A stretch of 64,000 nucleotides of DNA from Lewinellaceae bacterium (GTDB taxonomy: Bacteria; Bacteroidota; Bacteroidia; Chitinophagales; Saprospiraceae), in NCBI GenBank assembly GCA_016719605.1, contig JADJYW010000001.1:682001-746000 (forward strand), given 5' to 3'. Under the pieces are notes generated by a model. The model saw only the letters and a program-made list of their open reading frames with translations, did no database searches and was not told the origin of the DNA. The position numbers and the translations under genes are program-made. Shown piece by piece: positions 43,252 to 52,411 of the stretch (position 1 is the first letter of the stretch; every line of letters begins with the position of its first letter).

Positions 43252-44277
43252 ATGAGCACACCAACCAATTTCAATCAGCCCACCTACGGCGGCCCCAATC
43301 TCGACAATCCGTCCAACGATAATTCCAAGCGCCTGCTCACCATGGCAGGCATCGCCATCGCGGTTTTGTTGGGCCTGAGTATCTTCCTGATGATCAGCAA
43401 GTACAAGGACGGCAAAAACCTGCAAGCCACTACGCTCGAACTGAACGAACAGAAACAGGCATTCGCTGAACTCGACACCAAATACAACGATGCAGTCGCT
43501 CAACTGGAGCAACAGAAAGGCCTGAACGCGCAACTGGATGAAAAAATCAACCAGCAACTCCAGCAACTGGAGCAGAACAAGAGCCAGATCGAAACGATGA
43601 TCCGCGAAAACCGCGACTACCGCACGGCCATGGGTCGCTTCGAAAGCCAGAAAAAGCAATACCTGGCTGAAATTGAAAAACTGAAAGAAGATGTCGGCGT
43701 ACTCACTTCGCAAAACACGGAGTTGACGGGTCAGGTAACCAACCTGTCAACCTCGCTCAACGAAACCCAGTCCCGTCTCTCGGAAGAAAGCACCGCCAAA
43801 GCAGCGCTTATTTCCGAAAAAACACAACTGGAAACGGAGCGTGCAGTCCTCAGCAAAAAAGTGGACATCGCCTCGGCTATCCGTGTGAAAAACATCACCG
43901 TAAAATCGGTTGATGTGCGCAGCAGCGGCAAGGAGAAATCCAAGTCCCGCGCCAGCAAAGTGGACAAACTGAACATCTGCTTTGTCACAGAACCCAATGA
44001 AGTGGTGCCGGAAGGCGAAGAGGTTTTCTACATTACGGTCATTGACCCAACCGGCGCTACGCTGGCTGTCGAGAGCCTTGGCTCCGGTATCGCACAGGAC
44101 AAGCGCCAGGAGCAGGAATTCCGCTACACCACCACGGCAACCTGCAACTACAGCAACGGCGAAACCAACGTCTGCGGCGGCTGGCAGCCTGGCCAGAACT
44201 TCGTCAAAGGCAAGTACAGCGTCAAGATTTTCAACAAAGGGTACCTCGTTGGTACCGGTTCTTTTAATCTGAAGTAA
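43252..44277 (+). CDS. Single-pass membrane protein with long coiled coil and periplasmic domain
   Basis: 341 aa. An N-terminal cytoplasmic tail rich in Asn/Pro (STPTNFNQPTYGG) leads to one membrane helix at about residues 28-47 (LLTMAGIAIAVLLGLSIFLMI). A coiled coil of about 150 residues follows (about 55-205, LNEQKQAFAELDTKY, QQLEQNKSQIETMIREN). A compact C-terminal beta domain (about 215-341) has KLNICFVTEPNEVVPEGEEVFYITVIDP and GKYSVKIFNKGYLVGTGSFNLK. It belongs to a conserved but uncharacterised Bacteroidota type. The topology suggests an envelope structural or sensing role. A strong terminator follows. Confidence 0.75.
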   Translation: MSTPTNFNQPTYGGPNLDNPSNDNSKRLLTMAGIAIAVLLGLSIFLMISKYKDGKNLQATTLELNEQKQAFAELDTKYNDAVAQLEQQKGLNAQLDEKINQQLQQLEQNKSQIETMIRENRDYRTAMGRFESQKKQYLAEIEKLKEDVGVLTSQNTELTGQVTNLSTSLNETQSRLSEESTAKAALISEKTQLETERAVLSKKVDIASAIRVKNITVKSVDVRSSGKEKSKSRASKVDKLNICFVTEPNEVVPEGEEVFYITVIDPTGATLAVESLGSGIAQDKRQEQEFRYTTTATCNYSNGETNVCGGWQPGQNFVKGKYSVKIFNKGYLVGTGSFNLK

Positions 44278-44318
44278 AACAACAAATTGAGTACACCCTT
44301 GCCAAGGGGCAAGAAATG

Positions 44319-44360
44319 AAACATGGGCCACCCTGAAAAGGATGGCTCATGTTTTTTTTA
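44319..44360 (+). terminator. Intrinsic terminator after the coiled-coil gene
   Basis: acatgggccaccct / aggatggctcatgt (44321-44352) with a GAAA loop, followed by eight Ts on the plus strand (44352-44359). It lies between convergent genes; on the minus strand only short T runs follow. Confidence 0.8.
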
Positions 44361-44384
44361 GTAGCCGTGTGTGTTCCGCCGTGT

Positions 44385-46004
44385 CTATTCTTGCATAGCC
44401 TGCCTGCCTTCCAGCGCACGCCCCGTTTCCCAATAGAGCGACTCCAGCGCAAAACGTGTAAATGCACCCGACTCCCGCAACATGCGTTGCATCCGCTCGG
44501 GCTGTGGCACACCTTCGGCGGGTGTATGCACGGTATAGTAGCCGCCGCTGTGGAATATGTAAGTGCGCTCCATACCCGGCTTGCGGGCGGGTACTACAAA
44601 CTCCAGATCAACCACATCGCGGGTCGTCGGCATGACGTGGTACTGGTTGTCGGCCCGGGATAATTCCGGCAAAACATCGTGCCTGTTTTGATCCACAGCG
44701 CTGCGGGCGGCGATTTCCTCCATGCGATTGGGCAGGTTGTAGAAGGAGTAGTCTATCTGCACGCTGTTCAGCATCCAGATTCCCGGCGGGCATTCCAGCT
44801 TGACTTTGAGCGTGTTGCTGTGCGTACCCAGCAGGTCGAGTTCCACCACAATATCTTTGGGCAGCGCCGAACCAACCTCCCAAACATGCCCCATGTAGCG
44901 CCACGTCATCTCCTGTTCATTCCAGACGTACACTTTTATCATGCCCTCCCGAATCATGGCGTCCACGAGTTCTTCGCGTGCAGCAGGCGAATTATTGAGC
45001 ATATCGTACCACTGTGGCAATTCGCGCCCCGGTAGTTCCAGCAGTTTGCGCTGTACCTCGGATGCCCAGGGCGTGTTTTGTACGTTCAGCACCAATGCCG
45101 CCGCGCTGGTACCCACCGAGCGATCAAATTCCAGCAGGAGGCCGTCGCGCAGGTCGTCGGCATTTTGCAGATCGCGGTTGAACGGGTTGCTCAGCCAGAA
45201 GGTCCCGTCGGTTTTGCGGATACGACTGCGCACATCGGCGCCGGCATAGTCGCGTGCTACGCGGGCGTTTTGCAGATCATTCACGGTGAATAGTTTTCCG
45301 CTGAACGACGGCAATACGCGACTACCTGCCGGGTGGTCAATGGACAGCAGTTTGACAAAATCCACTTGCTGCGTTTCGTCAAATTCGTTGGCCATTTTCA
45401 GGCGGCAAACACCCTGCTCGTCTTCGCGCAGGAAGTCCAGATTGTCCCAGTCGGGCCGTTCTGCTGCCTGGAATATCGCCCCGGCGAATACCTCGGCATC
45501 GGGACGGCTGTCGAGTCCGTCGTAACTGTAGATGATCGGGCAGGAGGAGGAGCCACTTGTTTTGGCGGCGTCATACAAATCGAACTCCATTGAATTTATG
45601 GCTGCAACCACCAACACCCCCGTTATGATATCTGCAGCCAACCCGACCATCATTCCGGTGGTTTTCCCTTTTCCCGTTTTGATTGCAACACGGTCAACGT
45701 TGTCGGAGGCAACGCTGATGATTCGCCCCGAACCCTGTTTGACCTGTATGGCAGTACTGGAGGAGTCGGTTCCGGCAAATAATGCCACACTCGATATGAA
45801 TTTTCCTCTCACGCGCCGCTCGTCTTTGCAAAAAATTTCAACCGTGCTCCCGATCGGGATTTCCTCGATTTTCCATCCACTGACTTGCCGTGTTTTGCCG
45901 GCATCCGAAGCGGCGCCGATGCCAAGTCCAATCAGGGTACATCCCCATCCCGCAAGCAGCAGCAAACCACTCATCAACAACAAGACTTTTATCCTCTTTT
46001 TCAT
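44385..46004 (-). CDS. Uncharacterised lipoprotein
   Basis: 539 aa. A lipoprotein signal peptide with lipobox LLLAGWGC (Cys about residue 22) places it on the periplasmic or outer face of a membrane. After the signal, residues about 45-115 form a small beta barrel-like domain (IPIGSTVEIFCKDERRVRGKFIS, GSGRIISVASDNVDRV) reminiscent of an Sm-like fold. A short hydrophobic stretch (TGMMVGLAADIITGVLVVAAI) is followed by a long domain (about 150-539) with PIIYSYDGLDSRPDAEVFAGAIF and WLSNPFNRDLQNADDL. No characterised family is recognised. It stands alone between two terminators. Confidence 0.75.
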   Translation of the reverse strand: MKKRIKVLLLMSGLLLLAGWGCTLIGLGIGAASDAGKTRQVSGWKIEEIPIGSTVEIFCKDERRVRGKFISSVALFAGTDSSSTAIQVKQGSGRIISVASDNVDRVAIKTGKGKTTGMMVGLAADIITGVLVVAAINSMEFDLYDAAKTSGSSSCPIIYSYDGLDSRPDAEVFAGAIFQAAERPDWDNLDFLREDEQGVCRLKMANEFDETQQVDFVKLLSIDHPAGSRVLPSFSGKLFTVNDLQNARVARDYAGADVRSRIRKTDGTFWLSNPFNRDLQNADDLRDGLLLEFDRSVGTSAAALVLNVQNTPWASEVQRKLLELPGRELPQWYDMLNNSPAAREELVDAMIREGMIKVYVWNEQEMTWRYMGHVWEVGSALPKDIVVELDLLGTHSNTLKVKLECPPGIWMLNSVQIDYSFYNLPNRMEEIAARSAVDQNRHDVLPELSRADNQYHVMPTTRDVVDLEFVVPARKPGMERTYIFHSGGYYTVHTPAEGVPQPERMQRMLRESGAFTRFALESLYWETGRALEGRQAMQE

Positions 46005-46059
46005 AATACTTTAGTTTTGAAGATCAAAAAATGAATCCCCAAAACTAACAGCCAAAACA

Positions 46060-46089
46060 AGCGGCCGGCCATGATGCCGGCCGGCCGCT
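46060..46089 (-). terminator. GC-rich hairpin after the serine hydrolase gene
   Basis: An 11-bp perfect stem agcggccggcc/ggccggccgct with an 8-nt loop. On the minus strand it is followed by TTGTTTTGGCTGTTAGTTTT, so terminates transcription from 46120. Confidence 0.65.
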
Positions 46090-46119
46090 GTCCTGATTTT
46101 GGTCACCCTGCCTGGCTGC

Positions 46120-47946
46120 TCACTCCTTCCTTCCTGCCCGGAACGTCCCGTTCGGCTGGATGAAATTGACGGCCACGGCTTTGCCCGCTGCATCCACCTC
46201 GAAGCGCACGCTGTATCCGTCGAGGCTTTTCAGTTTGAATTCGTGGTTGCCGACAGGCATGGTCTCGTACTCGGGTTGGCCGGGCACAAGCACTGTGAGC
46301 GCGTCTTTTTTCAAAAAAACCTTGATCTCGACCCCGGAAATGCTGTACGCACCGCAGTATTTCTCCAAATCACCGGTGGCCATATCCACGGCCACAGCTT
46401 TTCGTTTGAAAACAATGGACTCCACAGACGGCTCCAGCCCGAAAGCCCGCAACTCCGCCGGGTCTCCTTTCAGGTCGGATACAAACTGCACCCGAACGGG
46501 GCTGTCTTCCTCTACATCCATACCGTCCAGCAGGGAGATTGGGCGAAAAATATCGTAGTGGTAGTGTTGCAGGTAAAAACGGACATACGAAGAGCGGGCA
46601 AATAGCGAGTCATTGGAGGCGCTCACCAACAACCCCCCGTAGCCGGGATGCTCGTAATAACCCGCAAACTGCTCGATGGAACGGGAGGGGGTAGTGCCTT
46701 CTTTGCGCGACAAGTCTTCCACTTTTTCCTGATCTCCGGCGGCGGCCTCCTGTTTCTGGATGCGGGCGCGCAGTTCGCCGCTCCAGTCGCGGTAGGGTAG
46801 GCCCAGCAAGCGGTCGGCGATCAGGTTGCGCACCACGGAGGTCACCTGCGAGCCGTTTTGGTTCACCAGCACCACCACGCCAATGCTGTCGCTGGGGAAA
46901 AAACACACGCTGGCGGAGAAGCCGTTGATGTTGCCGCCGTGCTCCACGCGGTAGTGGCCGTAGTACGACGACAGCATCCAGCCCATGCCGTAGTTGTTGA
47001 AAAAAATGTTCGGGTTTTCGGGGTTGGGCGTACCGCCGCCCATGGCCATCTGGGCGGTCATCGCCTGCTGGACGTAGCTGCCCGGCAGCACGTCCTTGCC
47101 TTTGAATTTGCCGCCATTGATCCATACCGACACCCAGTTGGCCATTTCCAGGGCGCTCGCACAGATGCTGCCCGCCGGCCCCATACCCTCGATCCGGTAG
47201 TAGTCCATGAAACGAATGGCGCCGTCCTTTTCGTAGTATCCTTTGGCCACGTCGGCCGTCGGGGGCGCATTCCAGATATCAAACAGCGCTGTTTTCATAT
47301 CCAGCGGCTGAAAAAATCGCTCCCGGATGTTGTCCTCCCAGGACTTTTCGGTCAGTTTTTCGGCGATAACACCCTGGAGCAGGAAGCCGTAGTTGTTGTA
47401 CTGCCAGCTTTCGCGCAGGCCGGTCGAGGGTTCGAGGAAGCGCATGCGGTACACAAAACTGTCGCGGGTGGTCGGGTTAAGGTACCAGGCCATATCGTGG
47501 CGGGGCAGTCCGCTGCGGTGACACATCAGGTCGCGCACGGTAAGGTGGCTGTTCAGTTCGTCGTTGTGCAGGCGCAGGTCGGGCAGGTAGGTCGTCACCG
47601 GCTCGTCGAAGTCGAGTTGCTTATCGTCGGCGAGGATACCGAGCAGGGCGCTGGTGAACGCTTTGGAGGAGGAGCCGATCTGAAAAACAGTGTTGGCTGT
47701 GACGGGCAATTGTGCCTCGTAGTCGCGGAAACCAAAACCGCTGGCGAGCAGCACCTGGTCTTTTTCCACCACAGCGACACCGCAGCCCGCTGCCTGCCAG
47801 TCGTGCAGTACCCGCTGGATCATGGTGTCAAGTCCGGCCAGGCGCCGGTCGCCGGTGCTGGCGGTTTTGGATTTGTTGTTTTTCTGGGCGGCCAGGTGGC
47901 TCAGTGCGAGCAGGGCGAACAAGAGGGAGAGCGCGATTTTTTTCAT
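46120..47946 (-). CDS. Secreted serine hydrolase (beta-lactamase / class C PBP-like)
   Basis: 608 aa from the ATG at 47946 (MKKIALSLLFALLALSHLAAQ, a signal peptide); upstream reading has none. The serine-hydrolase domain (about residues 35-390) has GSSSKAFTS (SxxK, about residue 91), YNNYGF (YxN) and RVEHGGNINGFS (KTG-equivalent HxG). The C-terminal about 200 residues are lipocalin-like DUF3471-type strands (FAGYYEHPGYGGLLVSA, KYCGAYSISGVEIKVFL). Such proteins include D-aminopeptidases, esterases and PBP-like carboxypeptidases; resistance to beta-lactams is not implied. It is divergent from the hybrid kinase gene. Confidence 0.9.
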   Translation of the reverse strand: MKKIALSLLFALLALSHLAAQKNNKSKTASTGDRRLAGLDTMIQRVLHDWQAAGCGVAVVEKDQVLLASGFGFRDYEAQLPVTANTVFQIGSSSKAFTSALLGILADDKQLDFDEPVTTYLPDLRLHNDELNSHLTVRDLMCHRSGLPRHDMAWYLNPTTRDSFVYRMRFLEPSTGLRESWQYNNYGFLLQGVIAEKLTEKSWEDNIRERFFQPLDMKTALFDIWNAPPTADVAKGYYEKDGAIRFMDYYRIEGMGPAGSICASALEMANWVSVWINGGKFKGKDVLPGSYVQQAMTAQMAMGGGTPNPENPNIFFNNYGMGWMLSSYYGHYRVEHGGNINGFSASVCFFPSDSIGVVVLVNQNGSQVTSVVRNLIADRLLGLPYRDWSGELRARIQKQEAAAGDQEKVEDLSRKEGTTPSRSIEQFAGYYEHPGYGGLLVSASNDSLFARSSYVRFYLQHYHYDIFRPISLLDGMDVEEDSPVRVQFVSDLKGDPAELRAFGLEPSVESIVFKRKAVAVDMATGDLEKYCGAYSISGVEIKVFLKKDALTVLVPGQPEYETMPVGNHEFKLKSLDGYSVRFEVDAAGKAVAVNFIQPNGTFRAGRKE

Positions 47947-48075
47947 GTTCCGGTTGTGTTTTTTTTTTAAAAGAAATGTGGAATGGCCAAAAATCCGAAA
48001 ACAACGGCAATGCCCGGTGTCTGCTCTGCCGAACAGTGTATTTTTTGGATAAAACTCCCGTCGCCCGAAAACCCC

Positions 48076-48083
48076 TACTTTTG
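48076..48083 (+). promoter_or_regulatory. -7 box (TACTTTTG) for the hybrid kinase gene
   Basis: Exact TAnnTTTG match 20 bp before the ATG at 48104. A TTTG at 48044-48047 is farther than the normal -33 distance. Confidence 0.5.
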
Positions 48084-48103
48084 CCCAAAACCGCGCCCAT
48101 CGT

Positions 48104-50173
48104 ATGGACACCACCACTGCCGCTCTTGCCGACAAACTCAGCCGTATGGACATCCTTCGGTCTGTACCGCAGCCCGTAGTCCTGCACCTGGCCGGGCAAA
48201 GCAGCATCGAGGTGCTTCCTGCCGGCGGCACGGTGTTCCGCAAGGGCGATCCCGGTCGCTCGTTGTACCTTATTCTCGACGGCACGGCGCAGGTACACGA
48301 CGGCGATTACATCGTGGCACAAATGCAGGCCGGACATTGTTTCGGCGAGATGGCGCTGCTTGACGAAGGCCCGCGCTCCATGTCCGTGAGCGCCACCACG
48401 CCCGCCCGGCTGGCCCGTATTGATCGGGATGTGTTTTTCGGCGTGCTGGGCGAATACCCCGAGGTGATGCAAAAAATCGTAGGCCTGCTCACCCGCCGCC
48501 TGCGCCACCAGACCGACAAAACCCTCGAGCAACTCCAGCGCCGCGAAGAAGAACTCACCAGCCTCGTGGAGGCGCGCACTGCCGAACTCGTGCACCAAAA
48601 AGAGGAAGCGGAAAATCTGCGCGCCAAGGCCGAAACTGAAAAACGCGAGGCCGATCGGCAGCGCCTCCGCGCCGAGCATAGCGAACGCGCCGAACAGCAG
48701 TTTCTCGCCAACATGAGCCACGAAATCCGGACGCCCATGAACGCCGTCATGGGCATGACCAACCTGCTCCTGCAAAAAAAGCCCCGCGAAGACCAACTCC
48801 TGTACCTGCACAGTATCCGGCAATCCTCCGAGGCGCTCTTGGTTATCCTCAACGATATCCTCGATATTTCCAAAATACAGGCCGGCAAGATGGACTTGGA
48901 GTACACCAACCTGTGCGTAGCCGATATCCTGGAGCAGGTGCGCACCACCTTGCAGTTTCGGGCCGAGGAAAAGGGCCTTGCCCTCGACCTGAACTACGAC
49001 CCGCACATCCCGCCGGTGCTCATTGGCGACCCCGTGCGCCTGCAACAGGTACTGCTCAACCTGGCCGGCAACGCCGTCAAGTTTACCGAAAAAGGCCGGG
49101 TGACCATAGATGCCGGGCAAATAGAGCGCCTCGATGGGCATTGCCGCCTCCATTTTGCCGTGCGCGATACCGGTATCGGCATGACGCCCGACCAACTCGC
49201 CGTGGTGTTCGAAAGTTTCCGCCAGGCCTCCGGCGACACCGCCCGCAAGTACGGCGGTACGGGCCTGGGGCTGAGCATTTCCAAACAACTGGTAGAAAAA
49301 TTTGGCGGCGTCCTGCAGGCCGAAAGCCGTCCCGGCGAAGGCTCCGTGTTTTGGTTCGATATTGACCTTGCCGTTAGTACCCGGAAAGAAACCCCGCCCC
49401 CGATGCCTGCTGCCGCTGCCACCGGCACGTTGCGCGGCCTGCGCATTTTGTTGGCCGAAGACAACGCTTTCAACCGGATTGTGGCCGTGGAAACGCTCGA
49501 AATGCTCATCCCCGCCGTGGTTGTGCGCACCGCCGAAAACGGTCAACTGGCGCTCGAAATGCTGCAAACCGGGGTGTTCGACGTGGTGCTCATGGATGTG
49601 GCCATGCCCATCATGGACGGGTTGGAGGCCACCCGCGCCATCCGCAGCCTGCCCGCGCCGCTATCCGCCGTGCCGGTCATTGCCTTCACGGCCTCCGTCA
49701 CCCAAAAAGAGGTACGGCGTTGCCTGCAAAGCGGCATGAACGGCTGCGTACCCAAACCGTTCCGGGATGAACAGCTGATCGCGGCCCTGCTGGCTGTGCG
49801 CGGCGGCGTTGCCGATTTGAGTGGGTCGCGTACGGAGGCGACACCTTCTCCGGCCGGCCATCTTGCCTTTTTAGAAAAACTCACCGGCGGCAATCCCGAC
49901 CGTATCCGCAAATACATCGGGCTGTACATCGAGTCGGTGACCGCAGCCTTGCCCCGCATCGAGGCGGCGCTGGAATCGGACGATCGGGAGGAACTGCGTC
50001 GGGTGGTGCACACCGTCAAACCCCAGTTTCGTATGCTGGGCATGGAGGACGTGGCGGTGCTGGCGCAGGAAATCGAGACGCAGGTGCTGGAAAACGCCGA
50101 CACGGGCGGTTTGCCGGAAAAGGTGGCGCGACTGCTGCAGGAAATGCGGGAGTCCGTGGAACGGATAGGGTAG
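48104..50173 (+). CDS. Hybrid sensor histidine kinase with cyclic-nucleotide-binding domain
   Basis: 689 aa, no membrane helices, so cytoplasmic. The order is a CRP-type cNMP-binding domain (about residues 15-130) with FRKGDPGRSLYLILDG and the phosphate cassette FGEMALLDEGPRSMSV, which keeps Gly-Glu and Arg-Ser. A coiled coil (about 145-205) and HisKA with phospho-His in NMSHEIRTPMNAV (about 207) follow. Then HATPase (LLNLAGNAVKFTEKG, DTGIGM, GTGLGLS) and a receiver (about 445-565; LLAEDNAFN, VLMDVAMPIMDG) precede a C-terminal HPt domain with VVHTVKPQFRML. A phosphorelay switched by cAMP or cGMP is plausible; the REC-cyclase operon at 25.6-28.4 kb could supply the signal. Inference only. Confidence 0.93.
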   Translation: MDTTTAALADKLSRMDILRSVPQPVVLHLAGQSSIEVLPAGGTVFRKGDPGRSLYLILDGTAQVHDGDYIVAQMQAGHCFGEMALLDEGPRSMSVSATTPARLARIDRDVFFGVLGEYPEVMQKIVGLLTRRLRHQTDKTLEQLQRREEELTSLVEARTAELVHQKEEAENLRAKAETEKREADRQRLRAEHSERAEQQFLANMSHEIRTPMNAVMGMTNLLLQKKPREDQLLYLHSIRQSSEALLVILNDILDISKIQAGKMDLEYTNLCVADILEQVRTTLQFRAEEKGLALDLNYDPHIPPVLIGDPVRLQQVLLNLAGNAVKFTEKGRVTIDAGQIERLDGHCRLHFAVRDTGIGMTPDQLAVVFESFRQASGDTARKYGGTGLGLSISKQLVEKFGGVLQAESRPGEGSVFWFDIDLAVSTRKETPPPMPAAAATGTLRGLRILLAEDNAFNRIVAVETLEMLIPAVVVRTAENGQLALEMLQTGVFDVVLMDVAMPIMDGLEATRAIRSLPAPLSAVPVIAFTASVTQKEVRRCLQSGMNGCVPKPFRDEQLIAALLAVRGGVADLSGSRTEATPSPAGHLAFLEKLTGGNPDRIRKYIGLYIESVTAALPRIEAALESDDREELRRVVHTVKPQFRMLGMEDVAVLAQEIETQVLENADTGGLPEKVARLLQEMRESVERIG

Positions 50174-50201
50174 GGGCGGTTCGGGTTGATATCGTTTGGG
50201 T

Positions 50202-50373
50202 AGTGGCAAATTTCGAGTGATGGAACACGGATTTCGCCCTGCTTGGTGTTTTCACCAAGCAGCCTCGCGTAGAACCGCTTGGTGAAAACACCAAGCAGGG
50301 CGAAATAAATCCGTGAAAATCCGTGTTGCTTGCATCCGTTTAATCCGCGTTCCATCACTCGAAATTTGCCACT
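50202..50373. mobile_element. Nested inverted-repeat (MITE-like) element
   Basis: The outer arms are a perfect 24-bp inverted repeat (50202-50225 and 50350-50373). The inner arms are a perfect 26-bp inverted repeat (50235-50260 and 50277-50302), and each inner arm itself contains gcttggtg-tttt-caccaagc, a small hairpin. The loop is 16 nt. The right half carries an extra segment of about 45 bp between inner and outer arms (acggattt-type repeats) which the left arm has largely lost. Non-coding; it sits between the hybrid kinase gene and a convergent terminator. Confidence 0.8.
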
Positions 50374-50393
50374 GCCCAAATCCTCGAAACGAA

Positions 50394-50431
50394 CACAAAA
50401 AAGGGGCCAATGGACATCGTCCATCGGCCCC
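50394..50431 (-). terminator. Intrinsic terminator after the PA-domain gene
   Basis: On the minus strand GGGGCCGATGGAC…GTCCATTGGCCCC (50431-50403, one mismatch) is followed by TTTTTT (50402-50396). It lies 19 bp past the stop codon at 50450. Confidence 0.85.
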
Positions 50432-50449
50432 GGAATCGTCTCCAAAAAT

Positions 50450-52249
50450 TTATTTTTGAACGATAAACTTCTTCGTCAAGGTGCCTTGTTTGGTGGCGAT
50501 ACGGGCGAGGTAGGTACCCGAAGCCAGTTGCGGCAGTTGGTAGGTGAGCAGGTCGTTGGTCAGCGCGTCGCGGTTTTCGTAGGTGATGACGCGGCCGGTC
50601 AGGTCGGCGATGGTGATCGTGGCATCGGTGGCCTCGTCGAAGGACACTTGCAGGTTGAGCGTTTCGACGATCGGGTTCGGACGAATCTGCATGGAGGTTT
50701 CCGACAACGGTGTTTCGTCGGTGGTGATCACCAGATCAATGTACATGCGCATGATGGCGCTCGGGCCGCCGGTGAAGCCGGCCAAAAACCAGTTAGCCCC
50801 ATCGTATACCAGCGTGGAAGGCGCCGGCTGCGGGGTATTGGTATCAAAGGCATGGTACGTCAGCGAGCTGCTTCCCGAGTATTCGATGGCAACAACATAT
50901 TTGGCGCCATTTTCGAGTTCCACCCCGTCGTTGGCGGTGTTCAGGTCGAGCAGGTTTGCCTGCTGAAGCGTGTAGCTCTGGGCAGTTGCAGGGGCTTCGT
51001 AGGAAGCAATACCCACCCATTCAAAACTGGGGGTAGTGAAGCCGGCCGGTTCGAAGTTGGAGTAATCCGGCAACACATCGCTGCTCAACTTGAAGAGGTA
51101 AATATCGCCCTCCACGTCTGCGGGAGCCAGTTCGGCCGGATCGGCAAAAAATGAAAACTCGACTGTTTTTACCCGGTACTTCTCCAGGTTTTTCGGCGAC
51201 ATGGTGTACATCGCGCCAACGCCCCAGGTAGCGGGTGTACCACCCACGCGAATAGCGCCGGTAATGCGCTCATCTTTGGCAAACAGGTTTTGGGTGACGT
51301 AAAAGTTGGATGCGGCAAGACTTGCAACCGGAGTGCTGCCCACGGGGGCGTCGTAAGTGGCCGAGTACCGGACCTGGTAGGTGCCAATGGGGAGCTCGGG
51401 CGCGTACTGGCCCGGGATGTCAACCGTATCGCGTTCGCCGGGAGCCAGTTCGGGTATCGTTACGGAAGCGGTGTACAACACATTGTTATTGTTGCGGAGA
51501 TCAATTACGCTGGCCTTTACAACCACATTGGTGTGGGTAGTAGTCGCCGCGCTGTCATTCAGCACTTGCGCCTGGAACCCAAACGTGTCTACGCCGATCT
51601 GCGACACGGGCGTCTGTTTGCTGGATGCCGGGAAAAAGAACCCGGGAATGGTGACGTCGCCCGGACGGAGAAAACAAACTTCGACCACTTGCCCGGCCTG
51701 AAGCCCGGCATTGATCAGGTCGGCGCCTGCGCGGCATATTGAGTATGCCGGGATGGTGACCTGTGCGGCTTCCGGGCCACCCGTCATGTTCAGAATGGTG
51801 CAATCGTTGTCGGTCGCGGTCAGGTTGTGATTGGCGATAATAACGGCAATGGCGCCCGCATTTTGAGCATTCAGCGCCTTAACCGAAAAACCGCAAGCAG
51901 CCGGAACACCGCCGCGACGGATAAGCGCAATTTTGCCGGTGAGCGAACCGGCCGGCAGTGCGCTGCAGCCAAACGTATCCTGATTGGCGCCATAACCCCA
52001 TTGGATGGGGGCGCAGAAGTTGGCTCCAACAGTACCACCCCAGGCGGTGACAGTTTGCGACGGCGTGGCGGTAGTGCCATACCCGCATGCGCCATTCAGA
52101 TATTCGGTAACCACACCATTTATAGTGACCCGAAGGACGAGGCCCTCGGCGCCGGAATTGTGCGTACCCTGAGCCACCACCTGCGAGGAAAAAAACGATG
52201 AAGCGATTAACAGGGCAAAGCCTGCCAGTTTTGTAACTAAATTTTTCAT
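50450..52249 (-). CDS. Secreted PA-domain protein with T9SS type A sorting domain
   Basis: 599 aa. A signal peptide (residues 1-27, LIASSFFSSQVVAQ). The PA-like domain (about 60-200) has GCSALPAGSLTGKIALIRRGGVPAACGFSVKALNAQNAGAIAVIIANH, seen as an insert in proteases and as a stand-alone protein-interaction domain. Beta-sandwich regions follow (about 205-330, LNDSAATTTHTNVVVKA; about 340-500). The C-terminal T9SS sorting domain (about 515-599) has IRPNPIVETLNLQV, DLTGRVI, LASGTYLARI and KKFIVQK. There is no catalytic protease domain, so the role may be binding or scaffolding on the cell surface. Confidence 0.88.
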   Translation of the reverse strand: MKNLVTKLAGFALLIASSFFSSQVVAQGTHNSGAEGLVLRVTINGVVTEYLNGACGYGTTATPSQTVTAWGGTVGANFCAPIQWGYGANQDTFGCSALPAGSLTGKIALIRRGGVPAACGFSVKALNAQNAGAIAVIIANHNLTATDNDCTILNMTGGPEAAQVTIPAYSICRAGADLINAGLQAGQVVEVCFLRPGDVTIPGFFFPASSKQTPVSQIGVDTFGFQAQVLNDSAATTTHTNVVVKASVIDLRNNNNVLYTASVTIPELAPGERDTVDIPGQYAPELPIGTYQVRYSATYDAPVGSTPVASLAASNFYVTQNLFAKDERITGAIRVGGTPATWGVGAMYTMSPKNLEKYRVKTVEFSFFADPAELAPADVEGDIYLFKLSSDVLPDYSNFEPAGFTTPSFEWVGIASYEAPATAQSYTLQQANLLDLNTANDGVELENGAKYVVAIEYSGSSSLTYHAFDTNTPQPAPSTLVYDGANWFLAGFTGGPSAIMRMYIDLVITTDETPLSETSMQIRPNPIVETLNLQVSFDEATDATITIADLTGRVITYENRDALTNDLLTYQLPQLASGTYLARIATKQGTLTKKFIVQK

Positions 52250-52411
52250 AACAACTACGGATTTAGTGAATGCGTAAAAATGTTCAGCGGCGAATATAGG
52301 CCGTTAGGAAGATAGGCAAGGGGGTTTCGTGAAATTCGGTAAAAAATTGACAGAAGTGGGGGCAAAACGCCGAAATCTTCTAACCTTTGAATTTGTAAAC
52401 CGGTATGTGAT

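Noticed and set aside
47947..48285. N-terminal extension of the serine hydrolase upstream of 47946
   Set aside because: It overlaps the divergent hybrid kinase gene and its promoter and removes the signal peptide.
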